Part shown: positions 42,510 to 52,522 of the stretch, piece by piece
Layout of the letters: every line of letters begins with the position of its first letter
How positions within the stretch are numbered: the stretch's first letter is position 1
Source of the DNA: Roseomonas gilardii subsp. gilardii
Lineage (GTDB): Bacteria; Pseudomonadota; Alphaproteobacteria; Acetobacterales; Acetobacteraceae
DNA: 64,000 nt
NCBI RefSeq assembly: GCF_023078375.1
Contig: NZ_CP095554.1
Span: 1,724,501 to 1,788,500 of the forward strand
Direction of reading: 5' to 3'
Notes under the pieces: model-generated
What the model was told of the DNA's origin: nothing
The model's database searches: none
Seen by the model: only the letters and a program-made list of their open reading frames with translations
Position numbers and translations under genes: made by a program

Positions 42510-42558
42510 TTGACACGAAGGGAGGCGCCTCCCTAGCGTGGGAACCAACCGGTTACCT
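42510..42558 (+). promoter_or_regulatory. Promoter of the ABC operon with palindrome and operator B
   Basis: TTGACA at 42510-42515 is a consensus -35 box. It is followed by a perfect 16-base palindrome, AGGGAGGCGCCTCCCT (42519-42534), and then TGGGAAC-CAACCG-GTTACCT (42539-42558), which matches operator A at five of seven left-arm and all seven right-arm bases. The -10 box is weak (TAGCGT near 42534). Repressor bound at B would cover the start region. Confidence 0.55.
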
Positions 42559-42614
42559 GCTTGTTGAGTAGGGGCTGACGGACATGGCCGCAAGAGCCAT
42601 GGGGAGGACGACCG

Positions 42615-42665
42615 ATGACGAAACCCGGAAACGGGGCGGGGGATCATGCAGATCGCCGCCGCTGA
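42615..42665 (+). other. 16-codon leader reading frame or frame-shifted true start of the permease
   Basis: An ATG at 42615 has an excellent ribosome site (GGGGAGG, 7 bases upstream) and encodes MTKPGNGAGDHADRRR before a stop at 42665, overlapping the permease start in another frame. Removing one G from the five-G run at 42638-42642 would fuse it in frame to the permease. Either it is a coupling leader peptide or the run is miscounted. Confidence 0.4.
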
Positions 42666-43581
42666 GACGGGCTGGACCGCCGCCCGGAAGCGTAAGGCCA
42701 GCCGGAAACGCTGGGCAAGCCTGCCCGGCTATCTTTTCCTGCTGCCCTGGCTGATCGGCTTTTTCGGCCTGACGCTGGGGCCGGCCCTGGCTTCCCTGGC
42801 CCTGTCCTTCACCCATTTCGACCTGATGACCGACCCGCGCTGGGCGGGGCTGGCCAATTACCGGCGCATCCTGTTCTCGGACGTGAAGTTCTGGGAATCG
42901 CTCCGCGTCACCTTCACCTATGTGGTGCTGACCGTACCGCTGAAGCTCGCCTTCGCCCTGGGCGTGGCGATGGTGCTCAACAAGGGCATCCGCGGGCTGT
43001 CCATTTACCGAGCCATCTTCTACCTGCCCTCCCTGCTGGGGGCGAGCGTGGCCATCGCGGTGCTGTGGAGGGAGATCTTCTCCGGCACCGGCCTGCTGAA
43101 CCAGCTCCTCGCCCTGGTTGGCATCCAGGGGCCAAGCTGGATCGCCAACCCGGACACCGCGCTCTACACGCTGGTGGTGCTGGGCATCTGGCAGTTCGGT
43201 AGCCCGATGATCATCTTCCTGGCCGGGCTGCGGCAGATCCCGCAGGATCTGTATGAGGCCGCCAGCCTCGACGGCGCCTCGCCGCGCCGGCAGTTCTTCC
43301 GTATCACCCTGCCGCTGCTGACGCCGATCATCTTCTTCAATTCCATCGTGCAGGTGATCGACGCCTTCAAGGCCTTCACCCCGGCCTTCATCATCAGCGA
43401 GGGTACGGGTGGGCCGGTGAACTCGACCCTGTTCTATACCCTCTATCTGTTCCAGGAGGCCTTCAGCTTCTTCCGCATGGGCTATGCCTCTGCGCTCGCC
43501 TGGGTGCTGGTGCTGATCATCGCGGGCTTCACCGCGGTCTCCTTCCTGTCCGCGCGTTTCTGGGTGCATTACGATGAGTGA
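42646..43581 (+). CDS. Sugar ABC transporter permease 1 (MalF/UgpA type)
   Basis: The 311-residue inner-membrane protein has six helices and the EAA loop YEAASLDGASPRRQFFRITLPLLTP near residue 205, which docks the ATPase. The cytoplasmic N-terminus is basic. It overlaps permease 2 by 8 bases, and the full set permease-permease-ATPase-receptor makes this a complete importer of the carbohydrate CUT1 type. The start is uncertain because an upstream ATG in another frame has a better ribosome site. Confidence 0.93.
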   Translation: MQIAAAETGWTAARKRKASRKRWASLPGYLFLLPWLIGFFGLTLGPALASLALSFTHFDLMTDPRWAGLANYRRILFSDVKFWESLRVTFTYVVLTVPLKLAFALGVAMVLNKGIRGLSIYRAIFYLPSLLGASVAIAVLWREIFSGTGLLNQLLALVGIQGPSWIANPDTALYTLVVLGIWQFGSPMIIFLAGLRQIPQDLYEAASLDGASPRRQFFRITLPLLTPIIFFNSIVQVIDAFKAFTPAFIISEGTGGPVNSTLFYTLYLFQEAFSFFRMGYASALAWVLVLIIAGFTAVSFLSARFWVHYDE

Positions 43582-44436
43582 GGCCCTCCGCCATGGCGGC
43601 CCCCGTGCGTCGGGCGCCGGCCGGTCCGTCCTGAAGCATGCGGTGCTGATCGCCGTCGCCTTCTGCATGCTCTACCCGCTGCTTTGGATGCTCGCGAGCT
43701 CCTTCCGCAGCAGCCAGGACATCTTCTCCACCATCTCCATCATCCCGCAGAGCCTGAGCCTGGACGCCTATTTCCGGGGCTGGAACAGCCTTCAGGTCAG
43801 CTTCGGGCGGTTCTTCTGGAATTCGGCGGTGATCGCGGTGCTCTCCGTGATCGGCAACGTCGTGTCCTGCTCACTCGCGGCCTATGCCTTCGCCAGGCTG
43901 CGCTTCCGGGGCAAGAACCTCTGGTTCGCGCTGATGCTGGGCACGCTGATGATGCCCTATCACGTCACGCTGATCCCGCAATACATCCTGTTCCTGAACC
44001 TGGACTGGGTGAACACCATCCTGCCGCTGGTGGTGCCGAAATTCCTGGCCACGGATGCCTTCTTCATCTTCCTGATGGTCCAGTTCTTCCGGAACATCCC
44101 GCGCGAGCTGGACGAGGCCGCCATGATGGACGGGTGCAGCCCCTGGCGGATCTACTGGAAGATCATGCTGCCGCTCTCGCTGCCGGTGATGGCGACGGCC
44201 GCGATCTTCTCCTTCATCTGGACCTGGGACGACTTCTTCGGGCCGCTGATCTACCTGAACGACATGGACACCTACACGGCCCAGATCGGCCTGCGGTCCT
44301 TCGTGGATTCGGGCGGGGAATCCGACTGGCCCGCGCTCTTCGCCATGTCGGTCCTCGGCCTGGTTCCTGTCTTCCTGTTCTTCCTCTTCTTCCAGCGCCT
44401 GCTGATCGAAGGGATCGCCACCACGGGGATGAAACG

Positions 44437-44440
<4 letters not shown>
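43574..44440 (+). CDS. Sugar ABC transporter permease 2 (MalG/UgpE type)
   Basis: The 288-residue inner-membrane protein has six helices and the EAA loop DEAAMMDGCSPWRIYWKIMLPLSLP near residue 195. The motif ending in a C-terminal GMKR is typical of MalG-like permeases. Overlaps on both sides (8 bases with permease 1, ATGA with the ATPase) show tight translational coupling. Confidence 0.93.
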
Positions 44441-45532
<1,092 letters not shown>

Positions 45533-45543
<11 letters not shown>

Positions 45544-46765
45544 TCTCGCGCAGCATCGGATTGCGCTGGTCGGTACGGGCCATCGGGGCACCGGCATGTG
45601 GGGCAGGGAGCTGCTGTCCCGCCTCGGCCCCCAGGTGGAACTGGTCGGGCTCTGTGACATCAACGAGATGCGCGCGCATCGCTCCCAGCGGGCGATCGGC
45701 ACCAACGCGCCGGTCTTCACCGACTTCGGGGAGATGCTGGCCACGCTTCGCCCCGCCACGGTGATGGTCTGCACGCGCGACGACACGCATGACGACCTGA
45801 TCGTGCAGGCGCTGGAGGCAGGCTCCGACGTCATCACCGAGAAGCCCATGGCCACCACTGCGGCCAAGTGCCGCCGCATCCTGGAGGCGGAGGCGCGGAC
45901 CGGGCGCAAGGTGAATGTCGCCTTCAACTACCGCTACGCGCCCTTCGGCGCGAAGATCAAGGAACTGCTGATGGAGGGCGCGATCGGGGAGATCACCTCG
46001 ATCGACTTCCACTGGTATCTGGATACGCGGCACGGGGCCGACTACTTCCGTCGCTGGCATGCCTATCAGAAGAATTCCGGCAGCCTCTTCGTCCACAAGT
46101 CCACGCATCATTTCGACCTGCTGAACTGGTATGTGGCGGATGAGCCGAAGGAGATCTTCGCCCGTGGCAACCTGCGGCACTACGGGGCGAACGGCCCCTA
46201 TCGCGGCGAACGCTGCCGCGACTGCCTCCACGCGGCGGATTGCGACTTCCACCTCGACATCGCCGCCGATCCCTGGCTGGAAATGCTCTACGAGGACCCG
46301 TCGCGAGAGGATGGCTATGTCCGCGACGCCTGTGTCTTCCGCGAGGATATCGACATCTACGACACGATGAGCGCCTCGCTGGTCTATGGGAATGGCGTGC
46401 AGGTCTCCTACTCGCTGAATGCCTGCATGCCGGTCGAGGGGCATCACCTGGCCTTCAACGGGCGCAAGGGGCGGATGGAGATCCGGCACAAGGAAAACGA
46501 CCCCTTCGGCATCGGCGATCATGACGAGATCCTGCTGATGCGGAACTTCGGCCCTTCCGAGACCATCCGCATCAAGCGGGAGCATGGCGGCCATTTCGGC
46601 GGCGACAAGCGGCTCCAGGCCATGCTTTTCGATCCGGAGATGCCCGATCCGCTGCATCAGCGCGCCGGCGCACGGGCGGGGGCACTGTCCGTGCTCTGCG
46701 GCGTCGCCGCGGTGGAAAGCGTGAAGACCGGCCGGGCCGTGCCCGTGGCCGCGCAACTCGACTGA
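45533..46765 (+). CDS. Gfo/Idh/MocA family oxidoreductase with Cys-rich loop
   Basis: The 410-residue NAD-dependent dehydrogenase has GTGHRGTGMWG near residue 12, TEKPMATT near residue 104 and the substrate region FNYRYAPFGAKIKELLMEGAIGEI. A loop with RGERCRDCLHAADC near residue 228 holds a CxxC-x5-C pattern seen in a branch of this family. The C-terminal sheet domain follows. Start at 45533 follows GGGGAG; it overlaps the ATPase gene by 11 bases. Embedding in the importer operon means it probably oxidises the imported sugar or a derivative. Confidence 0.9.
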
Positions 46766-46797
46766 GCCTGAACAAGAAGAACGAAAGGGAGGGAAGC

Positions 46798-48081
46798 ATG
46801 GCGACGAGGCGGAACCTCATGCTGGGCGGGATGGCTTCGCTGGGCCTTCTCGCGGGTGGCGGCCTGGCCAGGGCCCAGGCGGCGCCGGTGCGGCTGCGCA
46901 TGACCTGGTGGGGCACCAAGGAGCGGGCGGACCGGACCACCAAGGTCAGCGCCCTCTACAGCCAGTTGCACCCGAACGTGTCGGTGGACAGCGAGAACAT
47001 GGGCTGGGGCGACTACTGGCCCAAGCTCGCCACCCAGGTCGTCGGCCGCAACGCGCCCGACCTGATCCAGATGGACTACCGCTACCTGTTCGAGTACGCG
47101 CGGCGCGGCGTGCTGCTGCCGCTCGATCCCTATGTGCCCAAGACGCTGCAGATCAGCGACTGGGACCCGAAATTCGTCGATGTCGGCAAGGCGGCCGGCA
47201 AGCTCTACGGCATCAATTTCGGGGCCAATTCGCCCTCGATGATGTTCAACCGCACGCTGCTGGAACAGTTCGGCCTGCCCGTGCCGACGCCCGACCTGAC
47301 CTGGGATGCCTATGCGAAGCTGGGCGAGGAAATCACCCGGAAGGCCAACAAGCCGGATTTCTACGGCCTCTCGGATGCGGGGCAGCAGGAGCCGATCCTG
47401 GAGATCTTCCTGCGCCAGAAGGGCAAGCTGCTCTATGCGCCGGACGACAAGCTGGGCTTCACCACCGCGGATATGGAGGAATGGTTCGGCTACTGGGACG
47501 GGCTGCGCAAGCGCAAGGCCTGCGTGCCGGCGGAGATCCAGGCCCTCTACCAGAACAGCCTGGAAACCAGCCCGCTGACCCTGGGCAAGGCGGCCATCGA
47601 CTTCGCCCATTCCAACCAGCTCGTGGCGATGCAGAAACTGAACCGCGACCGCGTCGCCATGACCATGGTGCCCACTGTCGCCCCCGACGCCCCGCCCGGC
47701 CAGTACCTGAAGCCGTCGCAGCTTCTGAGCGTCTATGGCCGCTCCCCCCGGGCCGAGGAGGCGGTGAAGCTGCTGAACTTCTACGTCACCGATGCGCGGG
47801 CGGGCGAGATCCTGGGTGTCGAGCGCGGCGTGCCCATCGCCGCGGCGCAGCGCGAGGTCATCAAGAAGGGCATGGATGATTCTAGCAAGGAGCTGGTCGC
47901 CTATATCGACATGGTCAGCACGCGGGTCGGTCCCGTGCCGCCGCCGCCGCCGAAGGGCGCAGGCGAGATCGCCAACATCCTGAAGCGGACCAACGAGGAG
48001 ATCGGCTTCGGCCGCCTCTCGCCGAAGGACGGCGCGAAGCGCTTCGTGAACGAGGCCCATGACGTGCTGGAGCGCGGCTGA
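46798..48081 (+). CDS. Sugar ABC transporter (family 1) solute-binding protein
   Basis: The 427-residue periplasmic receptor has a Tat-type leader (MATRRNLMLGGMASLGLLAGGGLARAQ) and the family features MTWWGTKERADRTTKVSALYSQLHPNVSV, GRNAPDLIQMDYRYLFEYARRGVLLPLDP and the C-terminal GEILGVERGVPIAAAQRE. It is a paralogue of the receptor at 34846. It starts 32 bases after the Gfo gene with an aaagggaggg ribosome site and is the cognate receptor for the importer encoded upstream. The aromatic residues in the first lobe suit an oligosaccharide or sugar ligand. Confidence 0.94.
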   Translation: MATRRNLMLGGMASLGLLAGGGLARAQAAPVRLRMTWWGTKERADRTTKVSALYSQLHPNVSVDSENMGWGDYWPKLATQVVGRNAPDLIQMDYRYLFEYARRGVLLPLDPYVPKTLQISDWDPKFVDVGKAAGKLYGINFGANSPSMMFNRTLLEQFGLPVPTPDLTWDAYAKLGEEITRKANKPDFYGLSDAGQQEPILEIFLRQKGKLLYAPDDKLGFTTADMEEWFGYWDGLRKRKACVPAEIQALYQNSLETSPLTLGKAAIDFAHSNQLVAMQKLNRDRVAMTMVPTVAPDAPPGQYLKPSQLLSVYGRSPRAEEAVKLLNFYVTDARAGEILGVERGVPIAAAQREVIKKGMDDSSKELVAYIDMVSTRVGPVPPPPPKGAGEIANILKRTNEEIGFGRLSPKDGAKRFVNEAHDVLERG

Positions 48082-48084
48082 GCC

Positions 48085-49113
48085 ATGGCGGCGTTCCGTT
48101 TCGCGGTCATCGGCATCAACCATGACCATATCCACGGCATGATGCGCGCGATGCGGGAAGCCGGCGGCGACTGCGCCGGCTTCCACGCGCCGGAGGACGA
48201 TCTCGCCGCCGCCTTCCAGGACCGCTACCCGGAAATCCCCCGCATCGCGGATCGCCGGCGCATCCTGGAGGCGCCGGAGATCGGCCTGATCCTCAGCGCC
48301 GCCATCCCATCCGACCGCGCCGGCATCGGCATCGAGGCGATGCGCCACGGCAAGGACGTGCTGGTGGACAAGCCCGGCATGCTCACGCTGGAGGATCTGG
48401 CGGCGGTCCGCGCGGTGCGGGCGGAAACGGGCCGCTTCTACAGCATCTTCTTCTCGGAGCATCTGGACCAGCGTTCGACGGTCCGGGCCGGGGAGCTGGT
48501 GCGCCAGGGCGCGATCGGGGAGGTCGTGAACACCGTCGGCCTCGGCCCGCACCGGCTCAGCGCCCCGAAGCGCCCGGACTGGTTCTTCGACCCGTCCCGC
48601 AACGGCGGCATCCTGGCCGACATCGCCAGCCATCAGGCGGAGCAGTTCCTCTTCTTCGCCGATGCGATAGGCCGGGGCGTGGAGGGCGAGGTCCTTTCCG
48701 CCACGGTCGGCAACCGCGCCCTGCCGGAATATCCCCGCTTCCGCGACTTCGGCGACATGCACCTGCGTGCCGGCCCCGTCACCGGCTATGTCCGGGTGGA
48801 CTGGTACACGCCCGATGCGATGCCGGTCTGGGGCGATGGAAGGCTGGTGATCCTCGGCACCGGGGGCACGATCGAGCTGCGGAAGTATTTCGACCCGGAG
48901 GGGCGCCCCGGCGGCGATCACCTCTTCCTCTCGAACCGGGACGGTGTCCGCTATATCGACTGCAACGACACGGTGCGGCCTTTCGGGCGCCTCTTTGCCA
49001 ACGACCTGCGCGACCGCACGGAAACCGCCATGCCGCAGGAACTCGGTTTCAAGGCCATGGAACTCGCCCTGACCGCCCAGGCCATGGCCGATCGCGCGTA
49101 TGGCGGGAAGTGA
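48085..49113 (+). CDS. Gfo/Idh/MocA family oxidoreductase, DKP variant
   Basis: The 342-residue protein begins FRFAVIGINHDHIHGMMRAM, a Rossmann strand with HDHIHG in place of the usual GxGxxG continuation. The catalytic motif is VDKPGMLT (Asp for Glu in EKP, Lys kept). The second domain includes FFDPSRNGGILADIASHQAEQFLFF with the usual Asp/His pair. It follows the receptor gene by 3 bases. The HDHIHG opening marks a subgroup distinct from the other three Gfo proteins of the island. Confidence 0.88.
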   Translation: MAAFRFAVIGINHDHIHGMMRAMREAGGDCAGFHAPEDDLAAAFQDRYPEIPRIADRRRILEAPEIGLILSAAIPSDRAGIGIEAMRHGKDVLVDKPGMLTLEDLAAVRAVRAETGRFYSIFFSEHLDQRSTVRAGELVRQGAIGEVVNTVGLGPHRLSAPKRPDWFFDPSRNGGILADIASHQAEQFLFFADAIGRGVEGEVLSATVGNRALPEYPRFRDFGDMHLRAGPVTGYVRVDWYTPDAMPVWGDGRLVILGTGGTIELRKYFDPEGRPGGDHLFLSNRDGVRYIDCNDTVRPFGRLFANDLRDRTETAMPQELGFKAMELALTAQAMADRAYGGK

Positions 49114-49124
49114 GGAGCCGGAGC

Positions 49125-50213
49125 ATGCCCACGAGACGCAAAGTCGCGATCATCGGCGCCGGGATCGGCCGCCGGCACATGGAGGAAGGTTACCTCCCTT
49201 ATCCGGAACTCTTCGAGGTGGTCGCGATCTGCGACATCGATCCGCAGCGCCTCGCCGGCTTCGCCGCGGATTACGGCATCCCCCGCGCCACGCCCAGCTT
49301 CGCCGAGGTGCTGGCCATGCCGGATGTGGAGATCGTGGACATCTGCACGCCACCCGGCCTGCATGGTGAGCAGATCCTCGCCACGCTGGCCGCCGGCAAG
49401 CACGCGGTCTGCGAGAAACCCCTGGTCGGCTCCCTGCGCGAGGTCGATACGGTGATCGCCGCCGAGGCCCGCTCGCCGAGCCGGGTGATGCCGATCTTCC
49501 AGTACCGCTACGGCGACGGCTTCCAGAAGGCGAAGCACCTCGTCGAAAGCGGCATCGCCGGCAAGCCCTATCTGGCGACGGTGGAGACGGCCTGGCAGCG
49601 CCTGCCGGAATACTACGCCGTGCCCTGGCGTGGCCGCTGGAGCACGGAGCTGGGTGGCACGCTGATCACCCATGCGATCCATCCGCACGACATGCTCTGC
49701 GAACTGCTGGGGCCGATCCGCGACGTCTACGCCCGGACGGCCACGCGCGTTCACCCCCATATCGAGGTGGAGGACTGCGCCGTGGCCAGCCTGACCATGG
49801 AAAGCGGCGCGCTGGTCTCGCTCGCCGCCACGGTGGGGTGCCAGGAACAGATCACGCGCCTGTATTTCTGCTTCGAGAACCTGACCTTCGAGAGCAGCCC
49901 GGGCCCCTACAACCCCGGCGAGGACCCCTGGCGCATCATCCCGCGCGACGCCACCACGGCAGCCCGGGTGGAGGAGGCGCTGCGCGGCTGGGTGCCCGTC
50001 CCGCCGCGCTTCACCGGGCAGATGCGGGATTTCCACGCCGCGCTGGAAAGCGGCGGGGAACTGCCGGTGACGCTGGCCGATGCCCGCCGTTCGCTGGAGC
50101 TGCTGACGGCGATGTACCATTCCGCGGAAACCGGCGAGGCTGTCCTCCTTCCCATCGGCCCGCAGCATCCGCGCTATGCGAGCTGGAAGCCGCTGGAGCG
50201 CGCCGCGGCCTGA
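49125..50213 (+). CDS. Gfo/Idh/MocA family oxidoreductase
   Basis: The 362-residue NAD-dependent dehydrogenase has VAIIGAGIGRRHMEEGY at the N-terminus, CEKPLVGS near residue 95, and FQYRYGDGFQKAKHLVESGIAGKPY. Its C-terminal domain contains WSTELGGTLITHAIHPHDMLCELLG, with the catalytic-site His pair. The ATG at 49125 is used because it has a ggagc ribosome site; a GTG at 49110 would overlap the previous stop. It is the last gene of the importer operon, followed by a hairpin. Confidence 0.91.
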   Translation: MPTRRKVAIIGAGIGRRHMEEGYLPYPELFEVVAICDIDPQRLAGFAADYGIPRATPSFAEVLAMPDVEIVDICTPPGLHGEQILATLAAGKHAVCEKPLVGSLREVDTVIAAEARSPSRVMPIFQYRYGDGFQKAKHLVESGIAGKPYLATVETAWQRLPEYYAVPWRGRWSTELGGTLITHAIHPHDMLCELLGPIRDVYARTATRVHPHIEVEDCAVASLTMESGALVSLAATVGCQEQITRLYFCFENLTFESSPGPYNPGEDPWRIIPRDATTAARVEEALRGWVPVPPRFTGQMRDFHAALESGGELPVTLADARRSLELLTAMYHSAETGEAVLLPIGPQHPRYASWKPLERAAA

Positions 50214-50215
50214 TG

Positions 50216-50248
50216 GCAGGAACGGGGAGGGGCGAGCCCCTCCCTGCC
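50216..50248. terminator. Bidirectional hairpin ending the importer operon
   Basis: GGGAGGGGC and GCCCCTCCC form a near-perfect stem around GA, with outer GGCAG/CTGCC matches. It lies between the importer operon and the convergent SDR gene, overlapping neither stop codon by more than a base. Confidence 0.65.
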
Positions 50249-50249
50249 G

Positions 50250-50945
50250 TCAGAACAGATCCTCCAGGCGGCAATTGACCAGCAGTTCCGCCACCACCGC
50301 CTCATCCGGCAGCAGCAGGCAGGTCTCGATCAGCCGGGCGAGATCGGCCGGCTGCGTCATCTTCTCCCTCGGCCAGCTCGTCACATGGCCGGTCATGTCG
50401 GTATTGACGAAGGAAGGGCAGACGGCGGTGGCGCGGATGCCTTGATCCCAGCCCTCGCGCCGTACCTCGTGGGTCAGCGCCACCACGGCGAACTTGCTCA
50501 TCGCATAGCCGAGATTGGCGTTCTTCACCCGCTTGCCGGACAGCGAGGCCAGGTTCACCACCCGCCCATGCCCGGCGGCCACGAGATGCGGCCAAGCGAG
50601 GCGGATGAGCCGCACCGGCCCCTTCACATTCACCCGCCAGAGCGAGTCCAGCGCCGTCTCGTCGGCATCGTGCAGGCTGGCCATGGGGTTGATCCCCGCC
50701 GCGTTCACCAGCCCATCCAGCCGCCCGTGCCGGGCCATGGTCCCGGCCACCCAGGCTTCCGCGCTGGCCAGATCCTCCGCGTCATAGCGGTGGCGGCTGA
50801 GGCCCGGATGCTCCGGCAGCGCCTCGGGGTTCCGCACCCCGGCAGAAACGGTGAAGCCACTGTCCAACAGCCGTTCCACCACCGCCCGCCCGATGCCGCG
50901 CGAGGCACCGGACACCATCACCACGCGTCCCTGGGGTTCCAGCAT
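50250..50945 (-). CDS. Short-chain dehydrogenase/reductase
   Basis: The 231-residue Rossmann-fold enzyme has SGASRGIGRAV near residue 12 for NAD(P), the NAAG motif (NAAGINPM), catalytic Ser in NLASLSGK and the YAMSK Tyr/Lys pair. It is the last gene of the minus-strand hyu operon, 16 bases after the binding-protein gene. The ATG at 50945 follows GGAGG. The substrate is unknown; in this operon it may act on a hydrolysis product of a cyclic amide. Confidence 0.9.
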   Translation of the reverse strand: MLEPQGRVVMVSGASRGIGRAVVERLLDSGFTVSAGVRNPEALPEHPGLSRHRYDAEDLASAEAWVAGTMARHGRLDGLVNAAGINPMASLHDADETALDSLWRVNVKGPVRLIRLAWPHLVAAGHGRVVNLASLSGKRVKNANLGYAMSKFAVVALTHEVRREGWDQGIRATAVCPSFVNTDMTGHVTSWPREKMTQPADLARLIETCLLLPDEAVVAELLVNCRLEDLF

Positions 50946-50961
50946 CAGATCCGCCCTCCTC

Positions 50962-52485
50962 TCATGGCAGGCTCGCCCCATCCAGCGTGGCGGGCGAGTA
51001 GAAGGTAAGCGGCCCCGGAAGATTGGCGAAGCCCTGCAGGGCCCTGGTCATGGCATAGCCCTGGGAGCGGTAGCAGAGGGCCAGGGTCGGCACATCCTCC
51101 ACCACCAGATCCTGCACCTTCGCATAGATGGCCTTGCGCTTCGGCACGTCGCTCTCGGCCCTGCCTTCGGCCAGCAACCGGTTCAGCCCGGGCGTCTCGA
51201 ACCCCGTGCTGCGCGTGTAGGAAGGCGGCAGGCTGTTGTCGATGATCGGGCTCATCCCGTCCGGATCGGCGATCTCCACCGCCGTGCCGTTCACCGCCAG
51301 GTCGTACTGGCCGCGATTGCCCAACTGGACCCGCGTGGCCCAGTCCGGCAGGTTCAGCTGCACCTGGATGCCCACGGTGGCGAGGTTCTGCTGCACCACC
51401 TCCCCCGTGTCCTTGTGCATGCCGTATTGCGCGGTGGAGAGCAGGTTGCAGGAGAAGCCATCCGGCAGGCCGGCCTTGGCCAGCAGCGCCTTGGCCTGTG
51501 CCGGGTCGTGTCGGAAGGCCTTGCCCGCGGTCTCGGAGAAATATGGGCTGTCCGGCGAGAGCGGCGCGCCATGGATGGGCGATCCGCGCCCGAAGAAGGC
51601 GCTCCTGACGATGTCCTGGCGGTTGATCGCGAAGCCGATCGCCTGCCGCACCAGCGGGTTGGCCAGCGGCCCGCTGCGCCCGTTGAAGTTCAGGTACATG
51701 AAGGGGCCGTTCTGCGTGTCCAGGCGCAGCTTGGGCTCGGATTCGATCCGGGCCATGGATTGCCAGGGCACATAGTCGATCATGTCCACATCGCCCGCGA
51801 TCAGCGCCGCGACCCGGGCGTTCTCGTCGGGATAGGCGACGATGCGGACGCCCTTCAGCTTCGGCAGGCCGGGCTTGTAGAAACCCGGGAAGGCCTCCAG
51901 GTCGATGGAGGTGCCGCGCTCCGACGCCTTCAGCACGAAAGGCCCGGCCCCCACGCCGCTGCCGCCGCGCTCGACCGAGTTCTGCGCCACGATCGGCATG
52001 AAATAGGTGGCGAGCCATTCCGGGATGGTGGTCATCGGCTGCTTCATCACCAGCCGCACGGTGCGCGCATCCGGCGTCTCGACCTGGGCCACGTTCTGGA
52101 ACTGTGGCCGCATATAGGCGGTGGACTTCTCGCCGCCCACCTGCTCGATCGACCATTTCACATCGGCCGGGGTCAGCTTCTTCCCGTTGTGGAAGGTCAC
52201 GTCGCGCAGGTGGAAGACCCAGTCCTTGCCATCCGCCTCCCAGCGCTCCGCGATCTCCCCCTGGAGCTTCCCCTGTGCATCGAAGGACAGCAGCCCGCGA
52301 TGCATCAACGTCATCACCGTCCCCGTGGCGGAGCCGGCATTGATCCAGGGCGTCAGGTTGGGTGGGTAGGAGGAAAGGCCCAGGCGCAGCACCCCGGAGG
52401 AACCCGCCGCCCGGGCGGAAAGGCCGAGCAGGGGCAGGGCCATGCCTGCCCCGAGCAGAGAGCGACGGGCAAGGCGTGGAAACAT
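50962..52485 (-). CDS. Family 5 ABC solute-binding protein of the hyu operon
   Basis: The 507-residue periplasmic receptor has a leader with LARRSLLGAGMALPLLGLSARA and the family 5 opening LRLGLSSYPPNLTPWINAGSATGTVMTLMHRGLL. Later segments GINRQDIV-like AIGFAINRQDIVRSAFFGRG and ALLAKAGLPDGF are typical. It lies 37 bases downstream of hyuB, so the cargo is probably a cyclic amide or N-acylated amino acid, yet no permease or ATPase gene follows. Confidence 0.9.
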   Translation of the reverse strand: MFPRLARRSLLGAGMALPLLGLSARAAGSSGVLRLGLSSYPPNLTPWINAGSATGTVMTLMHRGLLSFDAQGKLQGEIAERWEADGKDWVFHLRDVTFHNGKKLTPADVKWSIEQVGGEKSTAYMRPQFQNVAQVETPDARTVRLVMKQPMTTIPEWLATYFMPIVAQNSVERGGSGVGAGPFVLKASERGTSIDLEAFPGFYKPGLPKLKGVRIVAYPDENARVAALIAGDVDMIDYVPWQSMARIESEPKLRLDTQNGPFMYLNFNGRSGPLANPLVRQAIGFAINRQDIVRSAFFGRGSPIHGAPLSPDSPYFSETAGKAFRHDPAQAKALLAKAGLPDGFSCNLLSTAQYGMHKDTGEVVQQNLATVGIQVQLNLPDWATRVQLGNRGQYDLAVNGTAVEIADPDGMSPIIDNSLPPSYTRSTGFETPGLNRLLAEGRAESDVPKRKAIYAKVQDLVVEDVPTLALCYRSQGYAMTRALQGFANLPGPLTFYSPATLDGASLP

Positions 52486-52522
52486 GTTCGTCAGTCCTTC
52501 CCAGGGCCAGCAGGAGATGCAT

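Noticed and set aside
46657-48921. 754-codon frame antisense to the receptor and Gfo genes
   Set aside because: Signal peptide, receptor motifs and ribosome sites all support the plus-strand genes; the antisense frame has no recognisable domain.
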